Positions 47,013 to 56,054 of a stretch of 64,000 nt of DNA are shown here, in pieces. A program made the translations under genes and the position numbers. The notes below the pieces were generated by a model. It was not told the DNA's origin. It worked only from the letters and a program-made list of their open reading frames with translations, and did not search any database. Every line of letters starts with the position of its first letter. Position 1 is the first letter of the stretch. This stretch comes from Flammeovirga pectinis (GTDB lineage Bacteria; Bacteroidota; Bacteroidia; Cytophagales; Flammeovirgaceae): assembly GCF_003970675.1 (NCBI RefSeq), contig NZ_CP034562.1, positions 4,066,001 to 4,130,000 of the forward strand. Direction: 5' to 3'.

Positions 47013-50000
47013 ATGATTAGATTTTACATTTTACTTCTTATTCAATTATTAGTATTATCTAATAGTTCAGATATACTAGCACAAAGCAATACCTCCCAGT
47101 TTACGCCATTAACCAAATATGGAATGAACGAGGGTATTTCACATTATGGCGTCACTACTTTATTAGAAGATCATAACGGATTTATTTGGTTAGGTACTTA
47201 CAATGGCTTAGATAAATTTAATGGCTACGATTTCACCAACTACAGAAATAATGATTATGAGCGTATTCTTACAAGCAATAAAATAAGAACGCTCTACCAA
47301 GACGATCAAAAAAACATCTGGATTGGCACAGAGAATGGTTTAAATATTTACCTCTACGATCAGCAAAAATTTAAAGTAATTGAGGCAAGTTCTTTAGGTA
47401 TTAAAAACGATAAACCTTTTATTATTGCTAAGATCCTTTCTATTAAAGATTACATAGTTTGTATTACAGAGTATGAAGGAATTCTTCTTTTCAATAAGAA
47501 AACGTATCAGTTAGAACGCTCACATTATGTCGAAACAAAAGAGAAATCTTTCCAGTTTGTTTCTGATGCAGTTACTTTAAATGATGAAATTCTTTTAGTT
47601 TCAACTTCTAAAGGTTTGCTCACTTATAATATTAAAGAAGATAGACATCGTTTTGTAAAACCTCGAATTATTGGAGCATCAAGAGGTTTAGCAATTGATT
47701 GTGACAACAACATTTTTATTGTTGGTTATAACGGTATTCATCATATAAAACCTTTAAAAAACGGAGATAAATACTCTTTCCATTTTCAGAAAACAATCTT
47801 TCCTAATACAAGATTTTTAAATATTGAGGCAAGTAGTAATGGTGATTTATGGTGTGGTATGCTTTCTAGAGGATGTGCCCTTATTCATGAGCCCGCAAAA
47901 CTTCCAGAGAATGTTGCGTTTAGTGCTATTAAACCAGAGCAGTTTTTAGATATTGGTAGAGTAAGTGATTTCTTACCAAACAACGATAAGTTTAATAAAG
48001 TATGGATCAGCTCTTTTAGTGATGGCTTATTTGTGTTCGATAAAAATGCATCTGCTTTTAAATATTCTGATTTAAATACTGCTGAGCTTCGTGGTCAACA
48101 TTTTACTAATAAAATATTAGAAGGCTGTGTTTGGGATAAAGATCATGTTCTTTTCTGCTCTTACCTTAGAGGTCTAGTGTTTTTTAATACCACTACGGGA
48201 GAGTTAGAACCGCTACCAAAAGAATTTGATAACAGCCCTGTTGCTGTAAATAATGCTGCTGTTGTAAAAGATAATAAAGGTGGAAAGTGGTTAAGATTTA
48301 TAAAAGGCAGAGGTAAATGGTATTACCAACCAGCAAACGAAACAAAAAAGTGGATTCAGATTTCTAAGAACGGAAGGCCAAACAAACAATATTCTAAGGT
48401 AAATAAAGTTGTTGTAGATGATAATGGTTACTATTGGATTGCCGCAAAAATTGGTCTTTTCAGAATTTTAATGTCCGAACAAGGAAAGGTAGAATATATA
48501 GAAAAGCTTGATAATAACCCTAATATTAATTTATCTGAAGCAAATACGATTAAAACGCTACATATAGATTCTGCTAGTAATAATGTTTGGGTTGGTACAA
48601 CATTAAACGGTCTTCTTCAAATAGAAAATGACCCCACTTTAAGTATGAATACAATGAGTATTCGTCAATATAATTACGATAACGAAAAAGAAGAAAATAC
48701 AGAAATACCGTCCAATCATGTATCAAATATTCTAGCCTTACCAAATAACAAGTTATGCATTGGTTTAGAAGGTAAAGGAATTTGTATAATTGATAGGGTG
48801 ATAGGTGATAAACTAGAGTTTAGAAACTATTCAGAAAAGGATGGGTTAGATAATAATGTTGTAAAAAAGATAGTATTTGATGGTGAAAATAAATTATGGA
48901 TTACTACAGATAAAGGATTAAATCAGTTTGATATCTCAACAAATACCTTTAAAAACTTTGCTTCAGAAGATGGCGTAAAAGCATATGCTTTCGAAAATGT
49001 TGGTTTTAAACAAACCGATAACAGAATTGTTTTTGCAGCAGGAAATGGAATCTGTTATTTTAATCCAAACAGCATTAAAATTGAAAAACCATTACCTAAG
49101 TTTACTTTCGGTGAAATGGTGCTTTTTAATCAAAAAGTTGGTGTTAACGATACCATAAATGATAGAGTAATTCTTGATAAACCTTTAAACAGACAAGAAG
49201 AAATTACGTTGAAATATGATGAAAATGTATTCTCTATTGAGTTACTTCTTCTTCATTATTCTAACCCTTCTATCTTTAAAGTAAAATATAGATTATTACC
49301 TCAAGATAAAGAATGGATAGAAACCACATCAGAAACTAAAAATGCTTCTTTTAATGGCCTTCCTCCTGGAAGTTATACCTTAGAGGCAATGGCTTCCAAT
49401 TCAAAAGACAGATGGACTGCCCCTATCCGATTAGATATTAGAATTGAGCCGCCATTATGGAAAACACCATTTGCCTACATACTTTATATTTTAAGTATTA
49501 TTGGTATAGTCTACATCATAATTAGATTTATGCTGAACCATACTCACTTAAAACATGAGTTAGAAATAGAACATATTGAACGTTTAAGAATAGATGAACT
49601 GAATAAAACCAAAGAACGTATTTTCATGAATATTTCTCATGAATTTAGAACTCCAATCACCTTAATTAGAGGTCCGATACAGATGCTTCTAAATATGTTC
49701 AAATCTAATCAAGATGCTTTTGTTCATCTCGATTTAATTCAGCGTCAATCGAATAAAATGCTACAATTGGTAAATCAGGTACAAGATTTCCAAAAAGCAG
49801 AGCAAAGTGTGTTAAAATTAAAAACGGCTAATTTTGATTTCACAGACTTGATTGTAGATATCAAAAAAGACTTTGATCATTTAGCAGAGTTGCAAGCAAA
49901 GAAATTGATTATTGAAGGAGAAGCTAATCAGTTATTTATTACAGCTGATCGTTATAAATTAGAAATCGTTCTGAATAACTTATTAAATAATGCCTTTAAA

Positions 50001-51173
50001 TTTACTAAAGAAGGTGACACAATTAAGATTATTTACGGTCACGATGAAAATTCTCTATTCTTTAAAGTAGCAGACACAGGTATTGGCGTTAAGGCAGATG
50101 AGCTACCTTTTGTGTTTGATCGTTATTACCAAACAGAAAACTCAAACACTTATTCAATCGGGTCTGGTATTGGATTAGCATTTTCTAAGCGTTTAGTAGA
50201 AATGCACTTCGGAAAAATTAGCATTGATAGTATTTTAAGCGAAGGAACAACTTTCACTGTAACTTTACCTGTAAAAGTAAACTGTACACAACAGTTAAAT
50301 GAGGTGAGAATTAAAGATATTCTAGAGAAAGAAAGTGATGAGGAAAAGCAAAAAATAATGCCAAATAGTTTGGAGCTACCAAGCTATTTAATGGACGAAA
50401 GTTTAAAAGAACTAAACGTTTTCTATGTAGAAGACAATGAGGAATTAAGGACTTTTGTTTACAGTGTATTTAAAGACTATTTTAATGTTACATGTTTTGT
50501 AAACGGACAAGAATGTTTAGATAAATTAGAAGATGAGTGGCCAGATTTAATTATTAGTGATATTTTAATGCCCGAATTAAATGGCTTAGAACTTTGCCAG
50601 AAAATTAAATCAGATATTAGAACAAGTCATATTCCAATTATCTTATTAACATCAAGGTCTTCTGTAGATGATCAAGTTAAAGGACTTGAAGTTGGTGCAG
50701 ACTTCTATATCTCAAAACCATTTGATATGAAGCATTTAATTGCTACTTCTCAGATGTTATTAAAAAATAGAAAACAATTAAGAGAACGTTTCCAGATTGA
50801 TTTCCCTATTGAAGTAGAAAAGAAAAGTACTTCTAAAGATGACGCAATTTTTATAGAGAAGTTCTACGAACTGATTGAAGAAAACCTTGAAAATGAAGAC
50901 ATAGATATGAATGTTTTTGCCAAGGGTTTATATTTAAATAGAACTACTTTCTTCCAAAAAGTAAAAGCAATAACAAATTATACGCCTTACGAATTATTAA
51001 AAATATATAGACTGAAAAAAGCTGCAGAATTATTAGTGCAAGAGAACTTACCTGTTGCAGATGTGTGTGTTAGAACAGGGTTTAAAAACCGTACACACTT
51101 TAGTAGAATGTTTAAAGAATATTATGGTGTTTCTCCGAGTAAGTACGGTAAAAAAGTAGCTGAAAAAGTTTAA
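47013..51173 (+). CDS. Hybrid two-component system regulator (HTCS)
   Basis: 1386 aa. Signal peptide, then a periplasmic double propeller (about residues 25-740; repeats such as 'GFIWLGTYNGLDKFNGYDF', 'KNIWIGTENGLNIY', 'NKLWITTDKGLNQFD') and a Y_Y_Y domain near 760-810. One transmembrane helix at about 815-840 ('FAYILYILSIIGIVYIIIRF'). The histidine kinase follows with phospho-acceptor His876 in 'NISHEFRTPITLI' and ATP-binding 'LNNLLNNAFKFT', 'VADTGIGV', 'GSGIGLAF'. Receiver domain with Asp1183 ('PDLIISDILMPELNG'). C-terminal AraC-type HTH (about 1290-1383, 'RTHFSRMFKEYYGVSPSKYG'). HTCS proteins sense oligosaccharides in the periplasm and activate their own polysaccharide locus. Here the expected ligand is a carrageenan-type oligosaccharide. 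Confidence 0.96.
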   Translation: MIRFYILLLIQLLVLSNSSDILAQSNTSQFTPLTKYGMNEGISHYGVTTLLEDHNGFIWLGTYNGLDKFNGYDFTNYRNNDYERILTSNKIRTLYQDDQKNIWIGTENGLNIYLYDQQKFKVIEASSLGIKNDKPFIIAKILSIKDYIVCITEYEGILLFNKKTYQLERSHYVETKEKSFQFVSDAVTLNDEILLVSTSKGLLTYNIKEDRHRFVKPRIIGASRGLAIDCDNNIFIVGYNGIHHIKPLKNGDKYSFHFQKTIFPNTRFLNIEASSNGDLWCGMLSRGCALIHEPAKLPENVAFSAIKPEQFLDIGRVSDFLPNNDKFNKVWISSFSDGLFVFDKNASAFKYSDLNTAELRGQHFTNKILEGCVWDKDHVLFCSYLRGLVFFNTTTGELEPLPKEFDNSPVAVNNAAVVKDNKGGKWLRFIKGRGKWYYQPANETKKWIQISKNGRPNKQYSKVNKVVVDDNGYYWIAAKIGLFRILMSEQGKVEYIEKLDNNPNINLSEANTIKTLHIDSASNNVWVGTTLNGLLQIENDPTLSMNTMSIRQYNYDNEKEENTEIPSNHVSNILALPNNKLCIGLEGKGICIIDRVIGDKLEFRNYSEKDGLDNNVVKKIVFDGENKLWITTDKGLNQFDISTNTFKNFASEDGVKAYAFENVGFKQTDNRIVFAAGNGICYFNPNSIKIEKPLPKFTFGEMVLFNQKVGVNDTINDRVILDKPLNRQEEITLKYDENVFSIELLLLHYSNPSIFKVKYRLLPQDKEWIETTSETKNASFNGLPPGSYTLEAMASNSKDRWTAPIRLDIRIEPPLWKTPFAYILYILSIIGIVYIIIRFMLNHTHLKHELEIEHIERLRIDELNKTKERIFMNISHEFRTPITLIRGPIQMLLNMFKSNQDAFVHLDLIQRQSNKMLQLVNQVQDFQKAEQSVLKLKTANFDFTDLIVDIKKDFDHLAELQAKKLIIEGEANQLFITADRYKLEIVLNNLLNNAFKFTKEGDTIKIIYGHDENSLFFKVADTGIGVKADELPFVFDRYYQTENSNTYSIGSGIGLAFSKRLVEMHFGKISIDSILSEGTTFTVTLPVKVNCTQQLNEVRIKDILEKESDEEKQKIMPNSLELPSYLMDESLKELNVFYVEDNEELRTFVYSVFKDYFNVTCFVNGQECLDKLEDEWPDLIISDILMPELNGLELCQKIKSDIRTSHIPIILLTSRSSVDDQVKGLEVGADFYISKPFDMKHLIATSQMLLKNRKQLRERFQIDFPIEVEKKSTSKDDAIFIEKFYELIEENLENEDIDMNVFAKGLYLNRTTFFQKVKAITNYTPYELLKIYRLKKAAELLVQENLPVADVCVRTGFKNRTHFSRMFKEYYGVSPSKYGKKVAEKV

Positions 51174-51180
51174 AATATTC

Positions 51181-51210
51181 CCCCTATCCAATACGCATTT
51201 TGGATAGGGG
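51181..51210 (+). terminator. Hairpin after the HTCS gene
   Basis: 10-bp perfect stem cccctatcca / tggatagggg (51181-51190 with 51201-51210), 10-base loop. It lies 8 bp after the HTCS stop and has no T-run, so it may be a weak terminator or a 3'-end stabiliser. Confidence 0.55.
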
Positions 51211-51376
51211 AAATAGTATAGCTCTACACTTAACATTAAGCAAAAAAATAATTCTACACTTTAATATGCGTACATTTAATGTACAGTAACATCTAATTAC
51301 CTCATAGAAACCAAAATATTTAGTGCTGTACTTATCTTTACTATACAAACAAACACAATAACAGTTTAATTTTTTT

Positions 51377-52801
51377 GTGATGAAAAATCTACTTATTACT
51401 ACAATAAGCCTAAGTTTTATTTCTCTAGTGAGTCTCTATTCATTAGAATGTAAAGCTCAACAAAATCCTGTTTCAGATCCAGAGAATAAAGACAAATGGA
51501 TTATCAACGAAACATTAAGTGATGAATTTAATGGCACTGAACTTGACAAATCAAAATGGTGGATTCTAGGTGAAAATGGAGACTATAGAAAGAAATGGAA
51601 AGGACGTGCACCTGCTCAATTTGTAGCACATAATGTTGCTGTAAAAGAGGGTAATTTGATTTTAACGTCACAATGGGAACCTGAATTTGAGTTCTTAAAG
51701 GGCGAAAAAAACAACGGTGTTTTCTATGGGGGAACAAAGGAAAAAGCAGATAATAGTAAACCTATTACGCAGGCTTGTATTATGAGCGAATCGTTCTTTA
51801 AATATGGTTATATGGAAATTAGAAGTAAGGCGGCTAATGCCCCTGTTACTTCAAGTTTTTGGACCACTGGTTATCATTCCGAAATAGATATGACAGAGAA
51901 TTTTGGTAAACTATCTGCTGAAAATCCTTACAATAAACCAGAAAAATTAGAATATAAATACCGTACAAATTTAATTAGTTGGGATCCACAAAAAGCAAAA
52001 GGGCATAAACACTATAAAGTAGAAGATGTATTAGATGTTCGTATAGCAGACGATTATCATGTATATGGATTTGAATGGGATAAGGACTACATTAAAATTT
52101 ATTTTGATGGCAAACTATTACGTACTTCTACAAGAGAGGAACTTGAAAAAAATGACCAATGGAGGCATCAGTTCCCTCAAGAGTTATGGATAAATTCTGA
52201 AGTTTTTGAATGGTATGGTTTACCAAATAAAGAAGATTTAGAACAACCTGCAAACTACTTGATTGACTATGTTAGAATCTGGCAGAAAGAAATAACACCG
52301 CCCAACTTTAACGCCCTAGGTTTTGAGGGACCGTTCTACTTCCAAGGACGTAGCATGAACTGGTGGGCTCCAAATAAAGACCATTGGAGAATGACAGATG
52401 ATAAAGCTGCAAGTGGGGATTTAAGTCTATGCTTTAACTATGAAGGTGATTTTAGTGGCAAAAATTTCAATATCTACGCTCCTTTCGGCTCTTTAGATTT
52501 ACCAGAAGGTTCTAATGAAATAGAATTTAAAGTTTGGATTGATAAGGATACAGATATCAAAAAAATAGACTTCATTTTAACCAATCCTAAAACAAATATT
52601 TCTTTTGATTTATCAAATGTAAAAAAAGGGAAATGGGTAAAAGTTTCTCAAAAATTTACAAGAAATAAAGATTCGGTTCAAGATTTAAAAAATGGTGACA
52701 GAGTACAAATTCAGTTAAAAGGAAATACTATCACTAGTAAAAAAGCTCTCTTGTATATCGATGATATCGAGTTTAAACATAATAAAGGGCTAGCGAATTA
52801 G
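51377..52801 (+). CDS. GH16 family glycoside hydrolase with C-terminal beta-sandwich
   Basis: 474 aa with signal peptide ending 'LECKAQQ'. The GH16 domain (about residues 40-310) has EIDMTE: Glu169, Asp171, Glu174. Further marks are 'FKYGYMEIRSKAANAPVTSSFW' (in pieces), 'DYHVYGFEWDKDYIKIYFDG' and 'ELWINSEVFEWYGLP'. From about residue 315 a second beta-rich domain ('MTDDKAASGDLSLCFNYEGD' to 'KALLYIDDIEF') looks like a carbohydrate-binding module. It is clearly different from the other GH16 in the window, so it probably has another galactan specificity (agarase, porphyranase and furcellaranase are all possible). It directly follows the HTCS gene on the same strand and is an expected target of it. 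Confidence 0.85.
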   Translation: MMKNLLITTISLSFISLVSLYSLECKAQQNPVSDPENKDKWIINETLSDEFNGTELDKSKWWILGENGDYRKKWKGRAPAQFVAHNVAVKEGNLILTSQWEPEFEFLKGEKNNGVFYGGTKEKADNSKPITQACIMSESFFKYGYMEIRSKAANAPVTSSFWTTGYHSEIDMTENFGKLSAENPYNKPEKLEYKYRTNLISWDPQKAKGHKHYKVEDVLDVRIADDYHVYGFEWDKDYIKIYFDGKLLRTSTREELEKNDQWRHQFPQELWINSEVFEWYGLPNKEDLEQPANYLIDYVRIWQKEITPPNFNALGFEGPFYFQGRSMNWWAPNKDHWRMTDDKAASGDLSLCFNYEGDFSGKNFNIYAPFGSLDLPEGSNEIEFKVWIDKDTDIKKIDFILTNPKTNISFDLSNVKKGKWVKVSQKFTRNKDSVQDLKNGDRVQIQLKGNTITSKKALLYIDDIEFKHNKGLAN

Positions 52802-52823
52802 TAGCTATTTTTCACTATATAAA

Positions 52824-52851
52824 AGTATACTTAATCTAGTTTAGGTATACT
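52824..52851 (+). terminator. Terminator after the second GH16 gene
   Basis: 11-bp stem agtatacttaa / ttaggtatact with one G-T pair (52824-52834 with 52841-52851), 6-base loop, followed by gttttta on the plus strand. Confidence 0.75.
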
Positions 52852-52866
52852 GTTTTTATGATAAAA

Positions 52867-52908
52867 AACACCTCATTTGAATGTGATAGCACAAACTAAT
52901 GAGGTGTT
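52867..52908 (-). terminator. Terminator for the minus-strand GH167-like gene
   Basis: 11-bp perfect stem aacacctcatt / aatgaggtgtt (52867-52877 with 52898-52908). On the minus strand it is followed by T6. It lies just past the stop at 52935. Confidence 0.75.
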
Positions 52909-52934
52909 TAAAAAATAACAATAATAGCAACTAC

Positions 52935-55193
52935 TTATTCACTCACTTCCAAATACAATACCTCCAAAGGCTTCATTTTAAAGTCTTTAGGATGATCAGT
53001 ACCTTCAATTATATTCTTGATTTTTACTGGATTCCCATTATTTAATTTAAGAGATAAATTTGCTTCTTTATTCCCTAAATTCACAATAGAAAGTAACTGG
53101 TTTCCATTTTCATCTTGCGTATATCTCCACATACATGCTTTATGATTATTCTCGTTGTTTTCTTCTAAAATTAATGGCTGTTTATCTGTCACTTTCGACA
53201 AGGCTATTGTTCTTATTTCTGTAGTATTATCAGATAAAATCAATTCACCATTAGCCGGTTCAAGTGGTTGCAAGTCTCTACCATATTCATCTTTCAAAAT
53301 ACTCTTTGCATCAATAATTATTTTACCTCCTTCAACTAAATATTGCTGCAAAGCATTTCTTTCTGATACGGTTACAAATGGTGTATTTTGAATAACAACA
53401 ACATCCCATAACGACGTATTTTGTTTCGATAATATTTTCTCTGTTACAAAGCCAATCGCCACTCCTTCAAACATTAGATTTTCGTAAGTGTGATATACCT
53501 CATCCATATGGTTATCTATATTGATTGCAGAGGTCTCTGAATGAAAAATACGCACTGGTTTTCTTAACTTCTGAATAGCACTTAACCCTCTAGCATTTGC
53601 ATTCATATCTAGGTAGGTTAACGTAATTTCATTCATAATACGTGGCATTTGTGTTACAGATGCAGCATAGCCTTTGGTCTGCTTTCTTAATGAGCCATCA
53701 ACATTTCTTGGAAAGAACCACGTCTGACAAGCATTTAAACCTAAAGTTGTTGCTAACCAAAAAGTAGCTCTAGCGTAATCGGGTTTCATGTATAAATCTC
53801 TAAATCTAATAGTAGAAATAAAATGATTTTCCGAATTAAAAATGATCTTATCAGGAGATACAGATTTCATAAAATCATAACTAATACAAAGTTGTCTCCA
53901 ATCAAAACTATATTTACTCTTCCATTCAGGTACTTTCTTTCTCCACATATCAGAATAAACTGCTCCTGCATCGTTGCCAATTACAGACGTTATTTCGGTC
54001 ATTGATTCCAAATCTATACCCATATCTCGTGGGTTTTCTGTAAACAAATGCGTCATTACTTTTATATGCGTATTGGCTTCTTCATCGTATTTATGAATAA
54101 TATCAGAAAGGCTCTGAAACCACTCGTTCCCTCTCACCTGATTAAAGCGCATCCAATCGTACCAAATGGGTGTACCTTGCAAATTTCCATTCATTGGTAT
54201 TGTAACCTGAATAGCATCAAAAGAAGAGTAATCTGACCCCCAAATAGTATTTAATGTAGCAATGTCTTTATGTTTTTCTTTAAGATAATTTCTAAATTTT
54301 TTGAAAGTAAATTCAGAAACTCCTCCTGTATCCCAAGAGCCCTCTTTTGTATGCCAATGCGGTTCGTTAGTTAACATATACCCTAGCTCCGCATAATTTT
54401 TCCCCTTCATTAAAGGAACAGTTTTGCTTAACAGTAGTTCTTGCAACTCAATAGTATTTGGATTATCAATATCATAATCAAAATATCTACGTTTACCTTC
54501 TAGAGCTTCTGGGTACTTCTGCTTAAACCATTTTGGAGGGTTAAGATGGTTTAAAAATGCAGTACCAATTCTGCCAGTAGGTTTTGTTTGTAACTCATTA
54601 ATAAGCTTTGGTTTAATTGTACCATTTTCATCAAGTACATTACTTGTAGTCATAAAAAAACCATCTAAGTTACCGTGATATTTTGTAAGATAAGGCACTT
54701 TTGGCTTCCAAGTGTAATCTAAAAGAAAGACAGGTCTACCATCATCTTGAATAATATCACTTCCTTTTATATGTGTGTTATTCCAATCAATTGTAGTAAT
54801 TTTCTGCTTGTGTATTTTACCAGCTATCGCCAATTCTAAATTTTCTTTTCCTTCTTTAAGCATACTAATTACCTCTCTTCTTTCAAAGTTAGGCAAATCT
54901 TCAGCCACCTCTCTAGCAGTTGTTTTATATGTATTTAATGTTTTAAATAGCTCGTAATTATAATCAATATTCTTTTCGTCCCAATTGGCAAAAGTCTTAA
55001 AAATATCCGCTGTTCTTAAAGTACTTTCCTCTTTAGTTACATCAATACCTTTTTTCTTTGCCTTCTTTATAATAGTTTCTAATTGCTTAACCTCTCTCTC
55101 TAGCTCATTATTTAAATCTTGTCCAAAAAGAGTACTGTTTAATAGTACAAAAAAAAATAAAATTGTACCTGTTCGTCTAAAAAATTGTTTCAT
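52935..55193 (-). CDS. GH42-like beta-galactosidase, possibly GH167 (carrageenan-active)
   Basis: 752 aa with a signal peptide ('FFFVLLNSTLFGQ') and a helical/coiled N-terminal region to about residue 130. The TIM-barrel has an acid/base candidate Glu277 in 'GYMLTNEPHWHT' and a nucleophile candidate Glu455 in 'IIFNSENHFIS', the two conserved N(S)E sites of GH42-like enzymes. The C-terminal part has a trimerisation-like Rossmann segment ('DVVVIQNTPFVTVSERNALQQYLVEGGKIII', in pieces) and a small beta domain. GH42 relatives in carrageenan loci were assigned to GH167, which removes galactose units from carrageenan oligosaccharides; the context supports this, but the exact family needs a profile search. 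It is last in the order GH82-like, T9SS protein, this gene. Confidence 0.72.
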   Translation of the reverse strand: MKQFFRRTGTILFFFVLLNSTLFGQDLNNELEREVKQLETIIKKAKKKGIDVTKEESTLRTADIFKTFANWDEKNIDYNYELFKTLNTYKTTAREVAEDLPNFERREVISMLKEGKENLELAIAGKIHKQKITTIDWNNTHIKGSDIIQDDGRPVFLLDYTWKPKVPYLTKYHGNLDGFFMTTSNVLDENGTIKPKLINELQTKPTGRIGTAFLNHLNPPKWFKQKYPEALEGKRRYFDYDIDNPNTIELQELLLSKTVPLMKGKNYAELGYMLTNEPHWHTKEGSWDTGGVSEFTFKKFRNYLKEKHKDIATLNTIWGSDYSSFDAIQVTIPMNGNLQGTPIWYDWMRFNQVRGNEWFQSLSDIIHKYDEEANTHIKVMTHLFTENPRDMGIDLESMTEITSVIGNDAGAVYSDMWRKKVPEWKSKYSFDWRQLCISYDFMKSVSPDKIIFNSENHFISTIRFRDLYMKPDYARATFWLATTLGLNACQTWFFPRNVDGSLRKQTKGYAASVTQMPRIMNEITLTYLDMNANARGLSAIQKLRKPVRIFHSETSAINIDNHMDEVYHTYENLMFEGVAIGFVTEKILSKQNTSLWDVVVIQNTPFVTVSERNALQQYLVEGGKIIIDAKSILKDEYGRDLQPLEPANGELILSDNTTEIRTIALSKVTDKQPLILEENNENNHKACMWRYTQDENGNQLLSIVNLGNKEANLSLKLNNGNPVKIKNIIEGTDHPKDFKMKPLEVLYLEVSE

Positions 55194-55307
55194 GTTCTTA
55201 TGTCTTAATCACACACATCGTTGGTGTTTGTTTATTAAAAATGGTAGTAGATCACAAGTTAAAAAAGTACCCTTACCCATACAATTTGTACAAGCAAGGG
55301 CTTACAA

Positions 55308-56033
55308 TTATTTCTTAATTACATATTGTGCTTTTTGTTCCCCTATTTTAAAGAGGTAATGTCCTTTTTGAAGACCACTTAAATCTACTTCCAATGTTTT
55401 ACTATCTGAATGAATCGCTTTAATTTCGACCCCTGTAAGATCAAAAATACGCACTTCATAGTTTTCTATATGATGTTCTATTTTTACAAAATCAACCGTT
55501 GGGTTGGGATAGATTGCTAAACTTGTCTCCTTTTCTTCTATTTTAAAATCTAAGAAGAAGGGAAAAGCATGTCCTTGATAGTTCTCAAAGTTTTGAGCAT
55601 TCAATGGCAATTCACTTTCAAAATCTACTGCAGCATAAAATACATCTGAATTTACATCTTTAGTATTACCTAGTAAATGCTTACCTGTAGATTTGTAAAT
55701 AGCCATAATCCAATAGTTACCCGCTTCTAATGCTATAGGCTCAATTGCAACAGAAGTCAACCCTTTTCCAAGCTTATTCACTTCACTTACTGCAATTAAT
55801 TCATCTGGAGCATTGTCTACATCTGAATAAATAGCCATTCTAACCTTAGTACCCTTACTGTTTCCAATTATGTTAATTGATGATACCATTCCATCTTCCA
55901 TAACCTCATAAGGCGTACCTACCAAGTAATTAGCAGAAGAAAGAAGCTCTGTTGTATAATTTGATGTATCTATTTGTGCTACAGAAGCACTTGCACATGT
56001 TAAGTACACTAATACGATAAATATTTTTTTCAT
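55308..56033 (-). CDS. Small T9SS-sorted secreted protein
   Basis: 241 aa with signal peptide 'MKKIFIVLVYLTCASASVAQ'. A ~140-aa jelly-roll-like domain ('GTKVRMAIYSDVDNAPDELI', 'LEAGNYWIMAIYKSTG') is followed by a type A sorting domain ('LAIYPNPTVDFVKIEHH' to 'AQYVIKK'). The body resembles small carbohydrate-binding or choice-of-anchor modules, but I cannot name it. The gene starts 21 bp after the GH82-like gene, so it is co-transcribed and may be a secreted binding accessory for carrageenan. Confidence 0.75.
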   Translation of the reverse strand: MKKIFIVLVYLTCASASVAQIDTSNYTTELLSSANYLVGTPYEVMEDGMVSSINIIGNSKGTKVRMAIYSDVDNAPDELIAVSEVNKLGKGLTSVAIEPIALEAGNYWIMAIYKSTGKHLLGNTKDVNSDVFYAAVDFESELPLNAQNFENYQGHAFPFFLDFKIEEKETSLAIYPNPTVDFVKIEHHIENYEVRIFDLTGVEIKAIHSDSKTLEVDLSGLQKGHYLFKIGEQKAQYVIKK

Positions 56034-56054
56034 TTCTTTGTCTTTTAGTAAGGG

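Noticed and set aside
54985-55359. 124-codon plus-strand ORF across the GH167-like gene start
   Set aside because: It overlaps the signal-peptide end of a strong minus-strand gene and reads as low-complexity hydrophobic shadow sequence.
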